Origin: a bacterium
Lineage (GTDB): Bacteria; UBP6; UBA1177
Reading direction: 5' to 3'
NCBI GenBank assembly: GCA_016290135.1
Contig: JAEESW010000002.1
Coordinates: 58,584 to 122,583, forward strand
Length of the DNA stretch: 64,000 bases
Shown: one piece after another, positions 34,201 to 42,013 of the stretch
Position numbering within the stretch: the stretch's first letter is position 1
How the letters are laid out: each line of letters starts with the position of its first letter
Translations under genes and position numbers: made by a program
The notes under the pieces: model-generated
Told to the model about the DNA's origin: nothing
What the model saw: the letters and a program-made list of their open reading frames with translations, nothing else
Databases searched by the model: none

Positions 34201-36391
34201 GGACTACCAGAGAGAAGTTTACATCCACGCTGTAGGTCTTGGAAAATATGACCTTGCCGCTCTCAAGTTCGTTTACGGCCGTTCTTTTGAACAAGTCAAA
34301 ATTGCCGGCGACGCTAAATACGGAGAACTTGTCCGCCAGGGTGAACAAGACGACAATTACAAAGGAAGCAACAAACTTCATCCTCTCAGAGACACCGATT
34401 CCAAATACAGAGACTATGTAAGAACGAACGAAGAATACCTTGACGAAGACGGCAAACTCAAAACTGTCAGCGTCCCGACCCAGATCTATACCTATTATGA
34501 AGGCGGCAAAAAAGTCGAAAGACTTGCTCCGAAAGTAGGACTTGACCTTTTCGCAAAAGCGAAAAAGACCTACGATGAGAACGAAGATCCGCAGTATCTC
34601 TATGATTACGACTGCGACGTTACTCAGCCGGAATGCACCGCAAACACGACTTACCTCATCAATGACGGCAGACACTATGAATATGCTTTCATTACCGATG
34701 AAAAATCTTCTGACGATCCGAGAGCAAACACGTTCGATGCAGGCTTCATGGCTTCCGATGTAATCAGAAGCATGGTCGACATGGACAACAACTACTACTT
34801 CATGAGATTCTTCAGAAGAGGTAACCCGAAGTTCAGAGAGTTCCGCGGCAGAACATCTATGAAGATGATCTACGACACACTCTTCAGCAAATACAAATTC
34901 ATCCACTTCCTTCTTGATTTCAACTTCTATGTTTACGGCAAATGGGCTCCTTATGTTCTTGAAATCACTTCCGACGGCTGCAACTCATCTTTTGATGTTC
35001 CCGGCGACAGCACCGAATACGGAGACAAGCTCTCTATAAAGAACTATGTCTGCGATGAATTCCAGAGAGCTCTTAAAGGCGAGGAATACTGGATCGATGA
35101 AGAAACAGGCGACCTCAGAACACTCACTCCTATGGGCCCGGCAGACTACGTCGTTGCTGGTATGGAAGGTGTCAACTACTTCTACTTCAACGTTCTCTAC
35201 AGACCGGCTGTAGGAACTTACGCTCCGGTAGCAATCGGTTCGAACGATCCTGACATCGAAGAAAAACTTGAAGCAGGACAGGATTCCTACTTCCAGTCGA
35301 CAGAGAACTACATCGAAGGTTACGCTGACTACATGAAAGAAAGAGGCGAAGCTGTTATCGATGTAACTCCTGCTCTCGGCCGTTTCCAGAAAGACCGCTG
35401 GGATATCCAGGACAACGAGAACATCTACTACGACAAAGTCCTTAGAAGAGGCTACGCAGAAGAAAAAATGGTTGCTATCTACGCTATTGCAAACGCCGGA
35501 TGGTTCGACGCTAAATACAGAAGAGAAAGCCGTGCAAACAGCATCGACCAGCAGTTCGAAGGTCTTGAGAACGTTAAGTTCACAATGCTTTCCGATGTTG
35601 TTGATGAAGAAGCTCTCTTCACTTTCTCTCCGTATTGTTACTCCGCGAAGGCAGACGATATCGTAAGAGTCGATGCTCCGGTCAATATCCTTACCAACTG
35701 GGCTGTAAATCCGCCGTCAGCGAAGACCAACCTGGCTTACACTCCGAAGAAGAACCTCTGCTCGCAGATCAAAGGCGACTATGTTCCGGTTCACGCAGGC
35801 TGGACTTACTTCGACAAGATGTGGCCGATGTACTGGACAATGGGTAACGTTGCGAACACTTCGGCTGATACTTCAGTCCTTCAGAGATTCGTAGCTTACA
35901 GAATCAATGTTTACGATATCGGCAACTATCCGGAACCCGATGTAAACGAAGTTCAGTTCCTCAACAAAGACGGAAACGCTTACTACAGAGCTGTTCTTGC
36001 GAAATCGACTCTTGATATCCAGGATCAGAACGCTCTCGTAAAATGGAAAGACTGCCACGCAGAAGGCAATGATGACGCTACCTGCCTTGCAGAAGTCACC
36101 TATACTGCAGACGGTGCCGCAGCAGCAGGCGATCCGAGCCTTGAAGGAACACAGCGTTTCGATTCGAAAGCAGCATTCAGTCAGTACCTTGCTGACAAAT
36201 ATGCGAGACTTTCTCCGTCGTTCAGACTTGTTCAGAGCGCCGGCAAACTCAAAGACAGCGAAGAAGCTGACATCGCTGAAGGTGCAGAAGGATTCTCAAG
36301 ACTGGTCATCATGGAAACAACGATCGATCAGCTCAACTCCTTCGCAGCTGACAACCTTGGTTTCGCAGTCGAGTACGCATCACGTTACTAG
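31202..36391 (+). CDS. Giant zinc metalloprotease lipoprotein (metzincin, DUF4953/DUF5117-like)
   Basis: A 1729-residue predicted lipoprotein (lipobox MAVSC at about 24). The catalytic zinc motif HEMGHTLGLRH is at residues 920-930, with Glu921 as general base, and a Met-turn YTSVMDY with Met1000 follows, the metzincin pattern. The surroundings (GVAQHEMGH, RHNFIGS, then the Met-turn) recall the DUF4953 zinc-protease family, whose members I remember as about 800-900 residues; here long N- and C-terminal regions without a clear family flank the core. It should act at the outer surface or in the periplasm; the substrate is unknown. Codon use is biased (GAA, AAC, TAC, CTT favoured), suggesting high expression. 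It is paired with the upstream beta-barrel gene and followed by a strong terminator. Start ATG has AGGAGG. Confidence 0.85.
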   Translation: MNLTKKALSLLIALIAVMMAVSCTTERSAVDKTDELALDKRLFEGEFFFRQTIVDLPYTADYAFIGESNGGKVVKWKITENWLIAYSIWDKLTALDTNEIIDVNETPIVAYPIAAHYDIVPSENPTTGEALPVLVPNTDRPWNERRYFSLATYSRSGVTNYELQYLSLTQEWGAPFYRAGLTTATDWEFYAHDGTFIVPKKYREYTALKDDAERYNKEVEWFQFFSTEYFQPINDWSTIYNWDDIDEFVGNEPAGVTYRFVFSKINRDVVGKRNYDIASKSFKWTPGAKDNGFRPLEYPDEMFREYGFFTNKFKGYDNYTGYREKDYHTLANYWNMAWANDKKEWNFKCGEKEDYNECLKKIKYQQKIVFASSPKTPLRMLPANCAITKDYNYAMLGARFAAMNPGSDTREFDAWYFENYKNDFFKEVKTADGKTVKVRDLEWYTSDLNDPNNPHKDWKEKCFVPDRQAWIQKWDGDFIDENTSDEDAKKMAELLEQYKNDIVVMVPNPVESYVPARDGNALYGFENYYNLSSKSRENAVKICALKEEADMYNEEQVMYFTTCYTNNDKMAELYKNDFGYPEWRGDRWDCQIFAEDEDCPEGYEPVKAACVLTEERVCDVEDGLPVLRHKYDNGNPYAALINWVDKPTEYGILGVSQWNVNPETGMSLGGGSNIAGSVLAWSNTRAMELARVIIGGDDPAAWDWKELINPDYTKTPEVIWDNNAKPAKRSVSAKAEKLYSQNNLMTMVKASSESMTTEERLQKISLEQELKTRNYGRFDFASMVGNSKWETQMVPYSIKKNLFPWMNPSDNPAYSEEQKKIMQPWFVGPAAMEAEMITYLKAKSLDFDFDESFMDGSIIQFIREKQKELYKEMNIKLGEDGTPDWNDKNNKKLKDQYEEKLMYAIYDPMEKMQYKGVAQHEMGHTLGLRHNFIGSTDQRNYVDNYYAPENYPAMMNGIKEKLIEAQADADYNPATFGIKAYRYKKAFETDINYYTYTSVMDYQREVYIHAVGLGKYDLAALKFVYGRSFEQVKIAGDAKYGELVRQGEQDDNYKGSNKLHPLRDTDSKYRDYVRTNEEYLDEDGKLKTVSVPTQIYTYYEGGKKVERLAPKVGLDLFAKAKKTYDENEDPQYLYDYDCDVTQPECTANTTYLINDGRHYEYAFITDEKSSDDPRANTFDAGFMASDVIRSMVDMDNNYYFMRFFRRGNPKFREFRGRTSMKMIYDTLFSKYKFIHFLLDFNFYVYGKWAPYVLEITSDGCNSSFDVPGDSTEYGDKLSIKNYVCDEFQRALKGEEYWIDEETGDLRTLTPMGPADYVVAGMEGVNYFYFNVLYRPAVGTYAPVAIGSNDPDIEEKLEAGQDSYFQSTENYIEGYADYMKERGEAVIDVTPALGRFQKDRWDIQDNENIYYDKVLRRGYAEEKMVAIYAIANAGWFDAKYRRESRANSIDQQFEGLENVKFTMLSDVVDEEALFTFSPYCYSAKADDIVRVDAPVNILTNWAVNPPSAKTNLAYTPKKNLCSQIKGDYVPVHAGWTYFDKMWPMYWTMGNVANTSADTSVLQRFVAYRINVYDIGNYPEPDVNEVQFLNKDGNAYYRAVLAKSTLDIQDQNALVKWKDCHAEGNDDATCLAEVTYTADGAAAAGDPSLEGTQRFDSKAAFSQYLADKYARLSPSFRLVQSAGKLKDSEEADIAEGAEGFSRLVIMETTIDQLNSFAADNLGFAVEYASRY

Positions 36392-36416
36392 ACTTTGCTG
36401 AAACGGTTCTTTTTCA

Positions 36417-36442
36417 GGGGAGCTCCGGCTCCCCTTTTTTTT
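36417..36442 (+). terminator. rho-independent terminator after the metalloprotease gene
   Basis: GGGGAGC and GCTCCCC form a perfect 7-bp stem with loop TCCG, followed by eight T residues (36435-36442). It lies 25 bases past the stop codon. Confidence 0.92.
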
Positions 36443-36463
36443 GCCCTCGGACTGTTCATCTAA

Positions 36464-36492
36464 TTGACAAAAGCAGTGCGCCAACATAATAT
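36464..36492 (+). promoter_or_regulatory. Predicted promoter of the six-gene membrane operon
   Basis: A perfect TTGACA (36464-36469), 17 bases, TAATAT (36487-36492). Transcription should begin near 36499, about 20 bases before the TTG start at 36520. It follows the terminator at once, so the operon is an independent unit. Confidence 0.6.
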
Positions 36493-36519
36493 GCCGCGTC
36501 TTGACGATGGAGCAGTGAT

Positions 36520-36786
36520 TTGGCGACAGGAACAGATTCAAAGAAAGGTCTTCAGACAGAGGATATCGCTGATTTTTTGATATCGAAAAAGCTAAGATCA
36601 CCCTCTTTGATACTCCTTGATATGATAATCCCTTTCAAAAGACCGCTTTCCGCTTTCCTTACTGCGGCACAACCGCTTTCATCGCTTCTTTTCGGAGAGA
36701 CGGCCGCTGAAAAGATACTCTCCTTCTCCCGCAGCGAAGACTCGCTTTCAGCACTGAGGGATGCGCTTGAAAGAGGTGACGAATGA
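36520..36786 (+). CDS. Small protein, first gene of the unassigned membrane operon
   Basis: An 88-residue protein of unknown family. It starts with TTG at 36520 (GGAG seven bases upstream), about 20 bases after the expected transcription start, and ends in an ATGA overlap with the next gene. The promoter position, ribosome site and coupling make it a real gene despite its size. There is no signal peptide. The middle (about 25-60) is hydrophobic with conserved-looking FKRPLSAFLTAAQPL, perhaps an amphipathic, membrane-peripheral helix pair, and the C-terminus is charged. It probably sits at the inner face of the membrane complex encoded downstream. Confidence 0.65.
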   Translation: MATGTDSKKGLQTEDIADFLISKKLRSPSLILLDMIIPFKRPLSAFLTAAQPLSSLLFGETAAEKILSFSRSEDSLSALRDALERGDE

Positions 36787-38237
36787 ACTCAGAAAACTTC
36801 ACCGTTTTCCTCTCGATGCGGAACATCCTCAGAAAGATAACCCTCTACTTCGACTACTACAACGAAAGCATCTCCGCCGAGATCGAAGCCAGAACTTTTG
36901 ATGAAAGCGCCGGAGCTGTGCACGGAATAGAGGACTTTTACGAAAAAGGGCTTCCCGCATCGGAAAAAAAGACCGACCGCATCATCATCCCTGAAAGGCT
37001 CATGAATGCCGCAGTATTCGGGATAAGCGAGGAGGGTTCCACACGCTCCGCAAAAAGGCTCGCATGGTCCAAGCTCCTCAATGTAAAGCACTCCTACTCT
37101 GCCTCAGACGCGCTCTCCACGATCGACCTGAAAGACATCGACTACATAATAATCGCCGGCGGTTACGACAATTCGGTCAACAACAGGCTCAACAGTATGC
37201 TGCTTTCGATAGGCAAAAACCTGCAGCTTCTTGAGACGAAACCAGATATCATCTTCGCAGGGAGCAGGCTTTCGCTCGAGACAGCCAGAAAAGAGCTTGC
37301 CAAGCCCGGGATCCGCTTCACTGCACAGCGGAATGTGCTCGAGGCAAGCAGTTATGCCGAGGATGAGGAGCTTCTGCAGCAGAATTCCATAAACTCGATA
37401 CAGCAGCTCACTCTCTGGGATGAGATCGAAGATGCCAGAACAAACGATATTGCCTACACAGAGGCTCTGCGCAAAGTCTCCGATGTCTTCTGCATGAAAC
37501 GCGCCGAAACTGTCATGTCGGTCCTCTTTACCGACGACTATACTCTGCTCAGCCATGCCGAACGCGGTGCCGGAACGACTTTCTTCAGGAACTACGCCAT
37601 CCCGCAGGAATCAGGCACTTTGACGACCGAAGTTTTCGGATCGGTCTTCAATGATCTTTTTATCGAAAAAAGGACTGTCTTCGACGAGAATTTCCAGCAG
37701 AAAGATGTCCTTGCGATAGACGACACCGGAGAATCAGTCGTTTTCGAGCCTGACAGAGTCATCGGGATCGCGCTTTCGGACAAGGTGGACTTCGAGACTT
37801 TCATAAGCCTTATCTCCATTCCGGGCGTCACACACGGAACGATATATTTCCTCTTTGACAATCAGGGGATAATCCTTGCCGGAATGACGATGTTCCTATC
37901 CGGAAGAAGCGGGAGCAATCCGTTTCTGCGTGGTTTCTTCAACACGCAGGATATCAGGAACGGCTGGATATTCATCCCTTACGGCAGATTCAAAAAGGGG
38001 ACTCCGGCAGTCTTCATAGAAAAATTAGAAAACGACAGAAAAGTGGATATCGTGCTCAAGTGGGGCGAATACAGGGTCATCGAGATAAATCCTAACTCTG
38101 TTGTCGAGATACACACAGCAAAAGGAGTATATATGACAAAAAACGATCCCGAGAGCAGCAAAAAGACCATAGGCACGAAGGAAAGCCGGAAGACGCTGAT
38201 CTTCGATCTTCGTGAAGAGATGCACAAATGGAAGTAA
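36783..38237 (+). CDS. MutL/GlmL-like (ASKHA-type) protein, divergent
   Basis: A 484-residue cytoplasmic protein. Residues ~80-190 follow the layout I know from the glutamate-mutase-associated GlmL/MutL family: a segment with SAKRLAWSKL, then DIDYIIIAGGYDNSVN (matching the family's D-I-IAGG-D-G-N motif), PDIIFAGS and a stretch ending QRNVLEAS. This is not the mismatch-repair MutL. The N-terminal phosphate loop expected of an ASKHA ATPase is not evident, nor is a clean second loop, so ATP use is doubtful. The C-terminal ~100 residues (YGRFKKGTPAVFIEKLENDR onward) are unlike the family. No glutamate mutase genes are in the window. The family link is moderate and by eye; it may be a scaffold or sensor for the membrane proteins coupled to it. 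Confidence 0.6.
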   Translation: MNSENFTVFLSMRNILRKITLYFDYYNESISAEIEARTFDESAGAVHGIEDFYEKGLPASEKKTDRIIIPERLMNAAVFGISEEGSTRSAKRLAWSKLLNVKHSYSASDALSTIDLKDIDYIIIAGGYDNSVNNRLNSMLLSIGKNLQLLETKPDIIFAGSRLSLETARKELAKPGIRFTAQRNVLEASSYAEDEELLQQNSINSIQQLTLWDEIEDARTNDIAYTEALRKVSDVFCMKRAETVMSVLFTDDYTLLSHAERGAGTTFFRNYAIPQESGTLTTEVFGSVFNDLFIEKRTVFDENFQQKDVLAIDDTGESVVFEPDRVIGIALSDKVDFETFISLISIPGVTHGTIYFLFDNQGIILAGMTMFLSGRSGSNPFLRGFFNTQDIRNGWIFIPYGRFKKGTPAVFIEKLENDRKVDIVLKWGEYRVIEINPNSVVEIHTAKGVYMTKNDPESSKKTIGTKESRKTLIFDLREEMHKWK

Positions 38238-38959
38238 TGATCGATCTGAAAATATTTTCTCTCTTTGCGATATTTCTGATATCGCTGCTTCTCCCGAATA
38301 TTTTTTCGAGGAGATTCCCGTCTAAACTTCCGAGAGAAACGACTCTTCTGCTCAAATTCATAAAAACGATGATCGACGAGGACAGCGGAAGGATAGCACT
38401 CAACAGTTCTATCGACTCGAAGGCTCACCCGCTCTTCTCCGCGGCTGCAAGATTCATAGACGAGATCCTTGAAGGGAGCGACACCGGAAACTATGTCAGG
38501 ACTACGATCCCTGAGGAGTTCGGCGTTCTCGCGACACGCAGTTCAGAAAGCGCCTCCATTCTTTTCACTCCGCTTTCAAACGCCAACAACACTTTCTACA
38601 CGACTATCGAAAAACGCGAGATGAACGCGTCGCTCATACTCAACATTTCAGACGGTTCCGCCATTTCCGACTGGGACGCCTACAATTCCGGATCCGACAA
38701 AAAAAGAGTCGCTCTTTCCTGCTCGGTCGAAGGGATAATCATTGACGCGCTCAACGCAAAAAAGTGCCTCATCTCGCTTGAACCTTTCCTTCTCAGTGCC
38801 CAGATAAAAAAGCTGAAGAACAAACGCACTCTTGAAACTTCCGGAGTATATCTCTTTCTGATTGTGGTCGCGGTCCTGATAATTCTGCTTTCGCTGTGCA
38901 GGACACTGGCTCCGTCAGTCCCTTTTTTCGATGATCTTCTGAAAATGGTGGCTGCATGA
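38228..38959 (+). CDS. Membrane protein with N- and C-terminal helices, unassigned operon gene 3
   Basis: About 243 residues (240 if the ATG at 38237, in a TAATG overlap with the previous stop, is used; both starts are plausible). One helix at the N-terminus (FSLFAIFLISLLLPNIF) and one near the C-terminus (VYLFLIVVAVLIILLSLC) enclose a ~170-residue polar domain of mixed alpha/beta look with TTIPEEFGVLATRSSESASI and CSVEGIIIDALNAKKCLISL. I recognise no family. It overlaps the neighbours on both sides by 4-10 bases, which argues for a fixed stoichiometric complex. Confidence 0.68.
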   Translation: MEVMIDLKIFSLFAIFLISLLLPNIFSRRFPSKLPRETTLLLKFIKTMIDEDSGRIALNSSIDSKAHPLFSAAARFIDEILEGSDTGNYVRTTIPEEFGVLATRSSESASILFTPLSNANNTFYTTIEKREMNASLILNISDGSAISDWDAYNSGSDKKRVALSCSVEGIIIDALNAKKCLISLEPFLLSAQIKKLKNKRTLETSGVYLFLIVVAVLIILLSLCRTLAPSVPFFDDLLKMVAA

Positions 38960-40464
38960 AACTCAAGATAATCCTCATATCGGTCTTCGTCTGCATCGTT
39001 GCTGTATTTTTCATGATCTCCTTAGGGATAGAAAGCGTTTTGCTGACGAAGGCGGTCCGCTGGACCGAAATAATAATAGTCCTCTCTTTCTTCGCGGGTC
39101 TTGTGAAGTTTCTCGGCAGAGAGATCTCATCGGTAAAGACCTCGTTCCGCGAACTAAAAGCGTCGTTCTCGTCCAGAAAAAAAGGTTCTGTCATAAAAGA
39201 TGTCCTCGCCTCTTCCGCGGAAAGCGCAAAGAAGACAAAACTTCCCGGAATGGATTCAGCCGTTCTCAGCAAGGAGGAGAAAAGGCGCCGTCTGAGCAAA
39301 CTCATAAATTCGCTCATCATCGTCGTATCGGCTGTCGCGACATTCACTCTGGGCTTCATAAACCCCGATCAGAGCCGCTACACTTTTGAGAACATCGTGC
39401 GAGAACAGCCTGATTTTCTTACCCAGACCGCCCTCGTCTTCATAGAGAACGACCTGCATCTTTCAAAATTTCCTTCAAAAAATAAGCTGGCGCTCTATAT
39501 TTCAGCCGATGTTTCCACCGATTTTTTCCCGACTGAAGAGATGCTGAAAAACGCCGACATCTCACTCAAAAACTATCAGAGACTCCTTTCTGAAAACAAA
39601 ATAACAAAACCTTCCGCCGACCCGTCGGAACAGGCGATAACATTTATAAATCCGAGTGAGATGAAACGCGTCAAGGAGATAAAGGAAAAGGTCAAATCGG
39701 CATCAATAGGCATTATTTCCGACATGTTCCCGATTTCGCAGGAACTCAAGGAATGGTTCGACACATCGATAGCCTCCCTCAGGCAGAACGAGCTCAACTT
39801 TGGTCTTGACGCCGGGGAGAAAGACCGTTTCGAAGATTTCAAATACGGCGGGATAAGGATCGAGGGAAGCGGAACGGAACTTGAGACCTGGCTCACCAGA
39901 GAAAAGGAGCTGCTGCGCTCCAGGTCTGAAAAACTGCGCAAAGAAATGTTCAGATACAACGATTTCCTGACAAAGAGCCGCATCTCCGGAATGGCAGCCG
40001 AAAAACTTTCCGTTCTCGGCTCGTCGGAGCTTCCCCCTGAAAGCAAAAAACGGATCGCGGCGAAATTCCTCGAGACCGGAATAACGACAAGCCCTGAAAT
40101 AAAGGGGTTCATCCGCTGGATATACCGCTATATCTTCGATCCGCTGCTCTCTTCATTCGTCGCGCTGCTCCTTCTCAACATGATTGCTACGATCTACAAC
40201 CGCTTCTCGTTTTCAAGTTACTCCTTCTGCGTCATCACAGTGGCATTCATCATGACTCTCGCAGGTCTGACGAACCAATACGGTATTTTCGCGCTGGAAA
40301 ATCTCTCGGACTGGAGCGGTCCTTTCTCGCAGGGATGGCTGATCAACATCCTTGCCGTGCCGGTATTCAGAGCTTTGGCAATAGGAACGGCGACCGGTCT
40401 GCTCTTCTTCACCGCTGAAAACTTCTACACGGCTTTCTTTTCAGGTCAGGGAGAGAAAAAATGA
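38956..40464 (+). CDS. Six-helix membrane protein with large central domain, unassigned operon gene 4
   Basis: A 502-residue protein. Two helices at the N-terminus (about 4-24, 34-54), a basic Ser/Lys-rich cytoplasmic stretch (about 60-115), a third helix (about 118-138), then a ~250-residue charged domain (about 140-390) with helical, coiled-coil-prone stretches (RVKEIKEKVKSA, LTREKELLRSRSEKLRKEMF). Three more helices follow (about 395-412, 420-440, 460-490), with short loops between them (LTNQYGIFALENLSDWSGPF before the last). I recognise no family. It is coupled by ATGA overlaps to genes 3 and 5 of the operon. Confidence 0.7.
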   Translation: MKLKIILISVFVCIVAVFFMISLGIESVLLTKAVRWTEIIIVLSFFAGLVKFLGREISSVKTSFRELKASFSSRKKGSVIKDVLASSAESAKKTKLPGMDSAVLSKEEKRRRLSKLINSLIIVVSAVATFTLGFINPDQSRYTFENIVREQPDFLTQTALVFIENDLHLSKFPSKNKLALYISADVSTDFFPTEEMLKNADISLKNYQRLLSENKITKPSADPSEQAITFINPSEMKRVKEIKEKVKSASIGIISDMFPISQELKEWFDTSIASLRQNELNFGLDAGEKDRFEDFKYGGIRIEGSGTELETWLTREKELLRSRSEKLRKEMFRYNDFLTKSRISGMAAEKLSVLGSSELPPESKKRIAAKFLETGITTSPEIKGFIRWIYRYIFDPLLSSFVALLLLNMIATIYNRFSFSSYSFCVITVAFIMTLAGLTNQYGIFALENLSDWSGPFSQGWLINILAVPVFRALAIGTATGLLFFTAENFYTAFFSGQGEKK

Positions 40465-41351
40465 AGAACATGCTGAGGAACATCTCTTCCGTCCTTGCAA
40501 AGACGCCTCACTGGGTCCTGATCCTGCCGATCATTTTCCTCATGTTCTTCCACCACTTCGCAGATGTTGACGGAAAAAATGCAGAAAAAGATCAGGAACT
40601 CAACGTGATACCTACGGAAGACGAGATGCAGGTTTTCAAAATAGTAGACGAACTTCAGCCGGATTCAAAAGTCCTCATCCTTGTGAACTACGGCCCTGAA
40701 TCAAAATACGAGCTTGAATCGGCGATGTCTGCCCTTATCAGCGTCCTTGCGTCAAAAAACATCGGTATTGCATTCGCCACAATGATACCGAACGGCATAG
40801 AATCCGCTTTCACCGCGGTTGAAAAAAGCATCGAAAACGGCAGCTTTGGCAAAGAGCGCTTTGTCTACGGGCACGAATACACCCATCTTGGTTTCATTGT
40901 CGGAGGCAACATCGCGACATATCTTATCGCCAACAACTTTGGCGAGGTAAGGGCGCGCGATATTTTCGACAGCAGCACTGCCATTCACCAGCCGCTGATG
41001 AACGAGATAGGCACGATCTCCGATTTTTCGGCAGTCTTCGAGTTCTCGTCGCAGACTTTTGACGGAGTCCCCGGGATCGTCTCGTTCGGAGTCATGCTGA
41101 AAGACAAAAATGTGAAAAAGGTAGCCTTCTGCTCGTCAGACATGCTTTCAGCCTACATTCCGTTCAAAGACTCGCTCTATCTTGACGGACTTATCGGCGG
41201 ATTCAGGTCGATCGCCGTATTCACGCACGAATTTCAGCCTTCTTTGAATATCGAGAGGCAGTACGACATGCTGTCGAAAATAATTTTGTACATTATCGCG
41301 CTTGTCATATTTTCAAACATGATAAAATTTGCAGTTAAAGAGAAAAAATGA
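40461..41351 (+). CDS. Bitopic membrane protein with Rossmann-like domain, unassigned operon gene 5
   Basis: A 296-residue protein with a helix at each end (about 18-37 and 273-292) and a ~230-residue domain between. The domain starts with a strand-helix unit, DSKVLILVNYGPESKYELESA, and contains RFVYGHEYTHLGFIVGG (about 134-150). I believe this last motif, YG-x-[DE]Y-x-[NH]LG[YF]-x-x-G, recurs in an uncharacterised group of bacterial membrane proteins found with MutL/GlmL-like genes; that recollection is not checked. The fold looks Rossmann-like, with no catalytic residues that I can assign. ATGA overlaps couple it to both neighbours. Confidence 0.66.
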   Translation: MKNMLRNISSVLAKTPHWVLILPIIFLMFFHHFADVDGKNAEKDQELNVIPTEDEMQVFKIVDELQPDSKVLILVNYGPESKYELESAMSALISVLASKNIGIAFATMIPNGIESAFTAVEKSIENGSFGKERFVYGHEYTHLGFIVGGNIATYLIANNFGEVRARDIFDSSTAIHQPLMNEIGTISDFSAVFEFSSQTFDGVPGIVSFGVMLKDKNVKKVAFCSSDMLSAYIPFKDSLYLDGLIGGFRSIAVFTHEFQPSLNIERQYDMLSKIILYIIALVIFSNMIKFAVKEKK

Positions 41352-41989
41352 ACATTTTCAACGATATCGGCGCCATAACGGCTTCTCTGCTCACCATCGC
41401 GGTTTTTTCGGGATTTTTCAAGCAGAATCCCGTCTACCGCTTTGCAGAATCGCTCTTCATCGGCGTTTCAGCCGGATACTTCGCCGCGATCTGGTATTTT
41501 TCGATAATCAAACCTGCCTACAAATCGGCTCTCGGAGGCGACCTGCTGATCCTGATACCGCTGCTTGCCGGACTTCTGCTCTTCATACCGTCGAACGACA
41601 CTTCCTATTCAAAACTCAGGTTCCTGCCTGCTGCATTCATCGTGATAGTCACCACTGCGATAAACATCCCTGTTTACTTCACGGCCTTTATTCAAGAGAT
41701 GATCCGCAATTCGGTCATCCCTCTCGTCTCCTTTGACGAAAGCGGCACTCTGGAGATCGACACGACCATAAATTCCGTCCTCAGCATCCTGTGCGTCACA
41801 TCGGCGATGATGTTTCTTGTGGCGCGTCACCGGAACAGCAACCGTTTTGTAAACACAACAGGCGAAATAGGAAGATTCTTCATATTAGTTGCAATAGGCT
41901 CGACTTTCGCATATACTCTGCTTTCGAGGCTTATTCTTTTTATGGGAAAGATAGAGTTTATTATAAATGCTGTCAGAACGAGATTTTAA
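41348..41989 (+). CDS. Polytopic membrane protein, unassigned operon gene 6
   Basis: A 213-residue protein with six or so hydrophobic segments. The second carries NPVYRFAESLFIGVSAGYFAA; a PS-rich loop, SNDTSYSKLR, and a final charged loop ARHRNSNRFVN follow. There is no recognised transporter motif. The FAE-x-x-F-x-GVSAGY segment looks like a family signature, but I cannot attach a name. It closes the overlapping set begun at 36520; the processing-protease gene comes 24 bases later with its own ribosome site. Confidence 0.68.
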   Translation: MNIFNDIGAITASLLTIAVFSGFFKQNPVYRFAESLFIGVSAGYFAAIWYFSIIKPAYKSALGGDLLILIPLLAGLLLFIPSNDTSYSKLRFLPAAFIVIVTTAINIPVYFTAFIQEMIRNSVIPLVSFDESGTLEIDTTINSVLSILCVTSAMMFLVARHRNSNRFVNTTGEIGRFFILVAIGSTFAYTLLSRLILFMGKIEFIINAVRTRF

Positions 41990-42013
41990 CAAAATTTGCG
42001 ATAAGGGGGAAAA

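Noticed and set aside
33452..34906. 484-residue minus-strand open frame
   Set aside because: Antisense to the zinc-protease catalytic core (HEMGH and Met-turn), which is clearly coding; no ribosome site or motif in the reverse frame.
36783..38237. Reading MutL here as the DNA mismatch-repair protein
   Set aside because: The similarity is to the glutamate-mutase-associated GlmL/MutL (ASKHA) family; no GHKL ATPase motifs of repair MutL are present.
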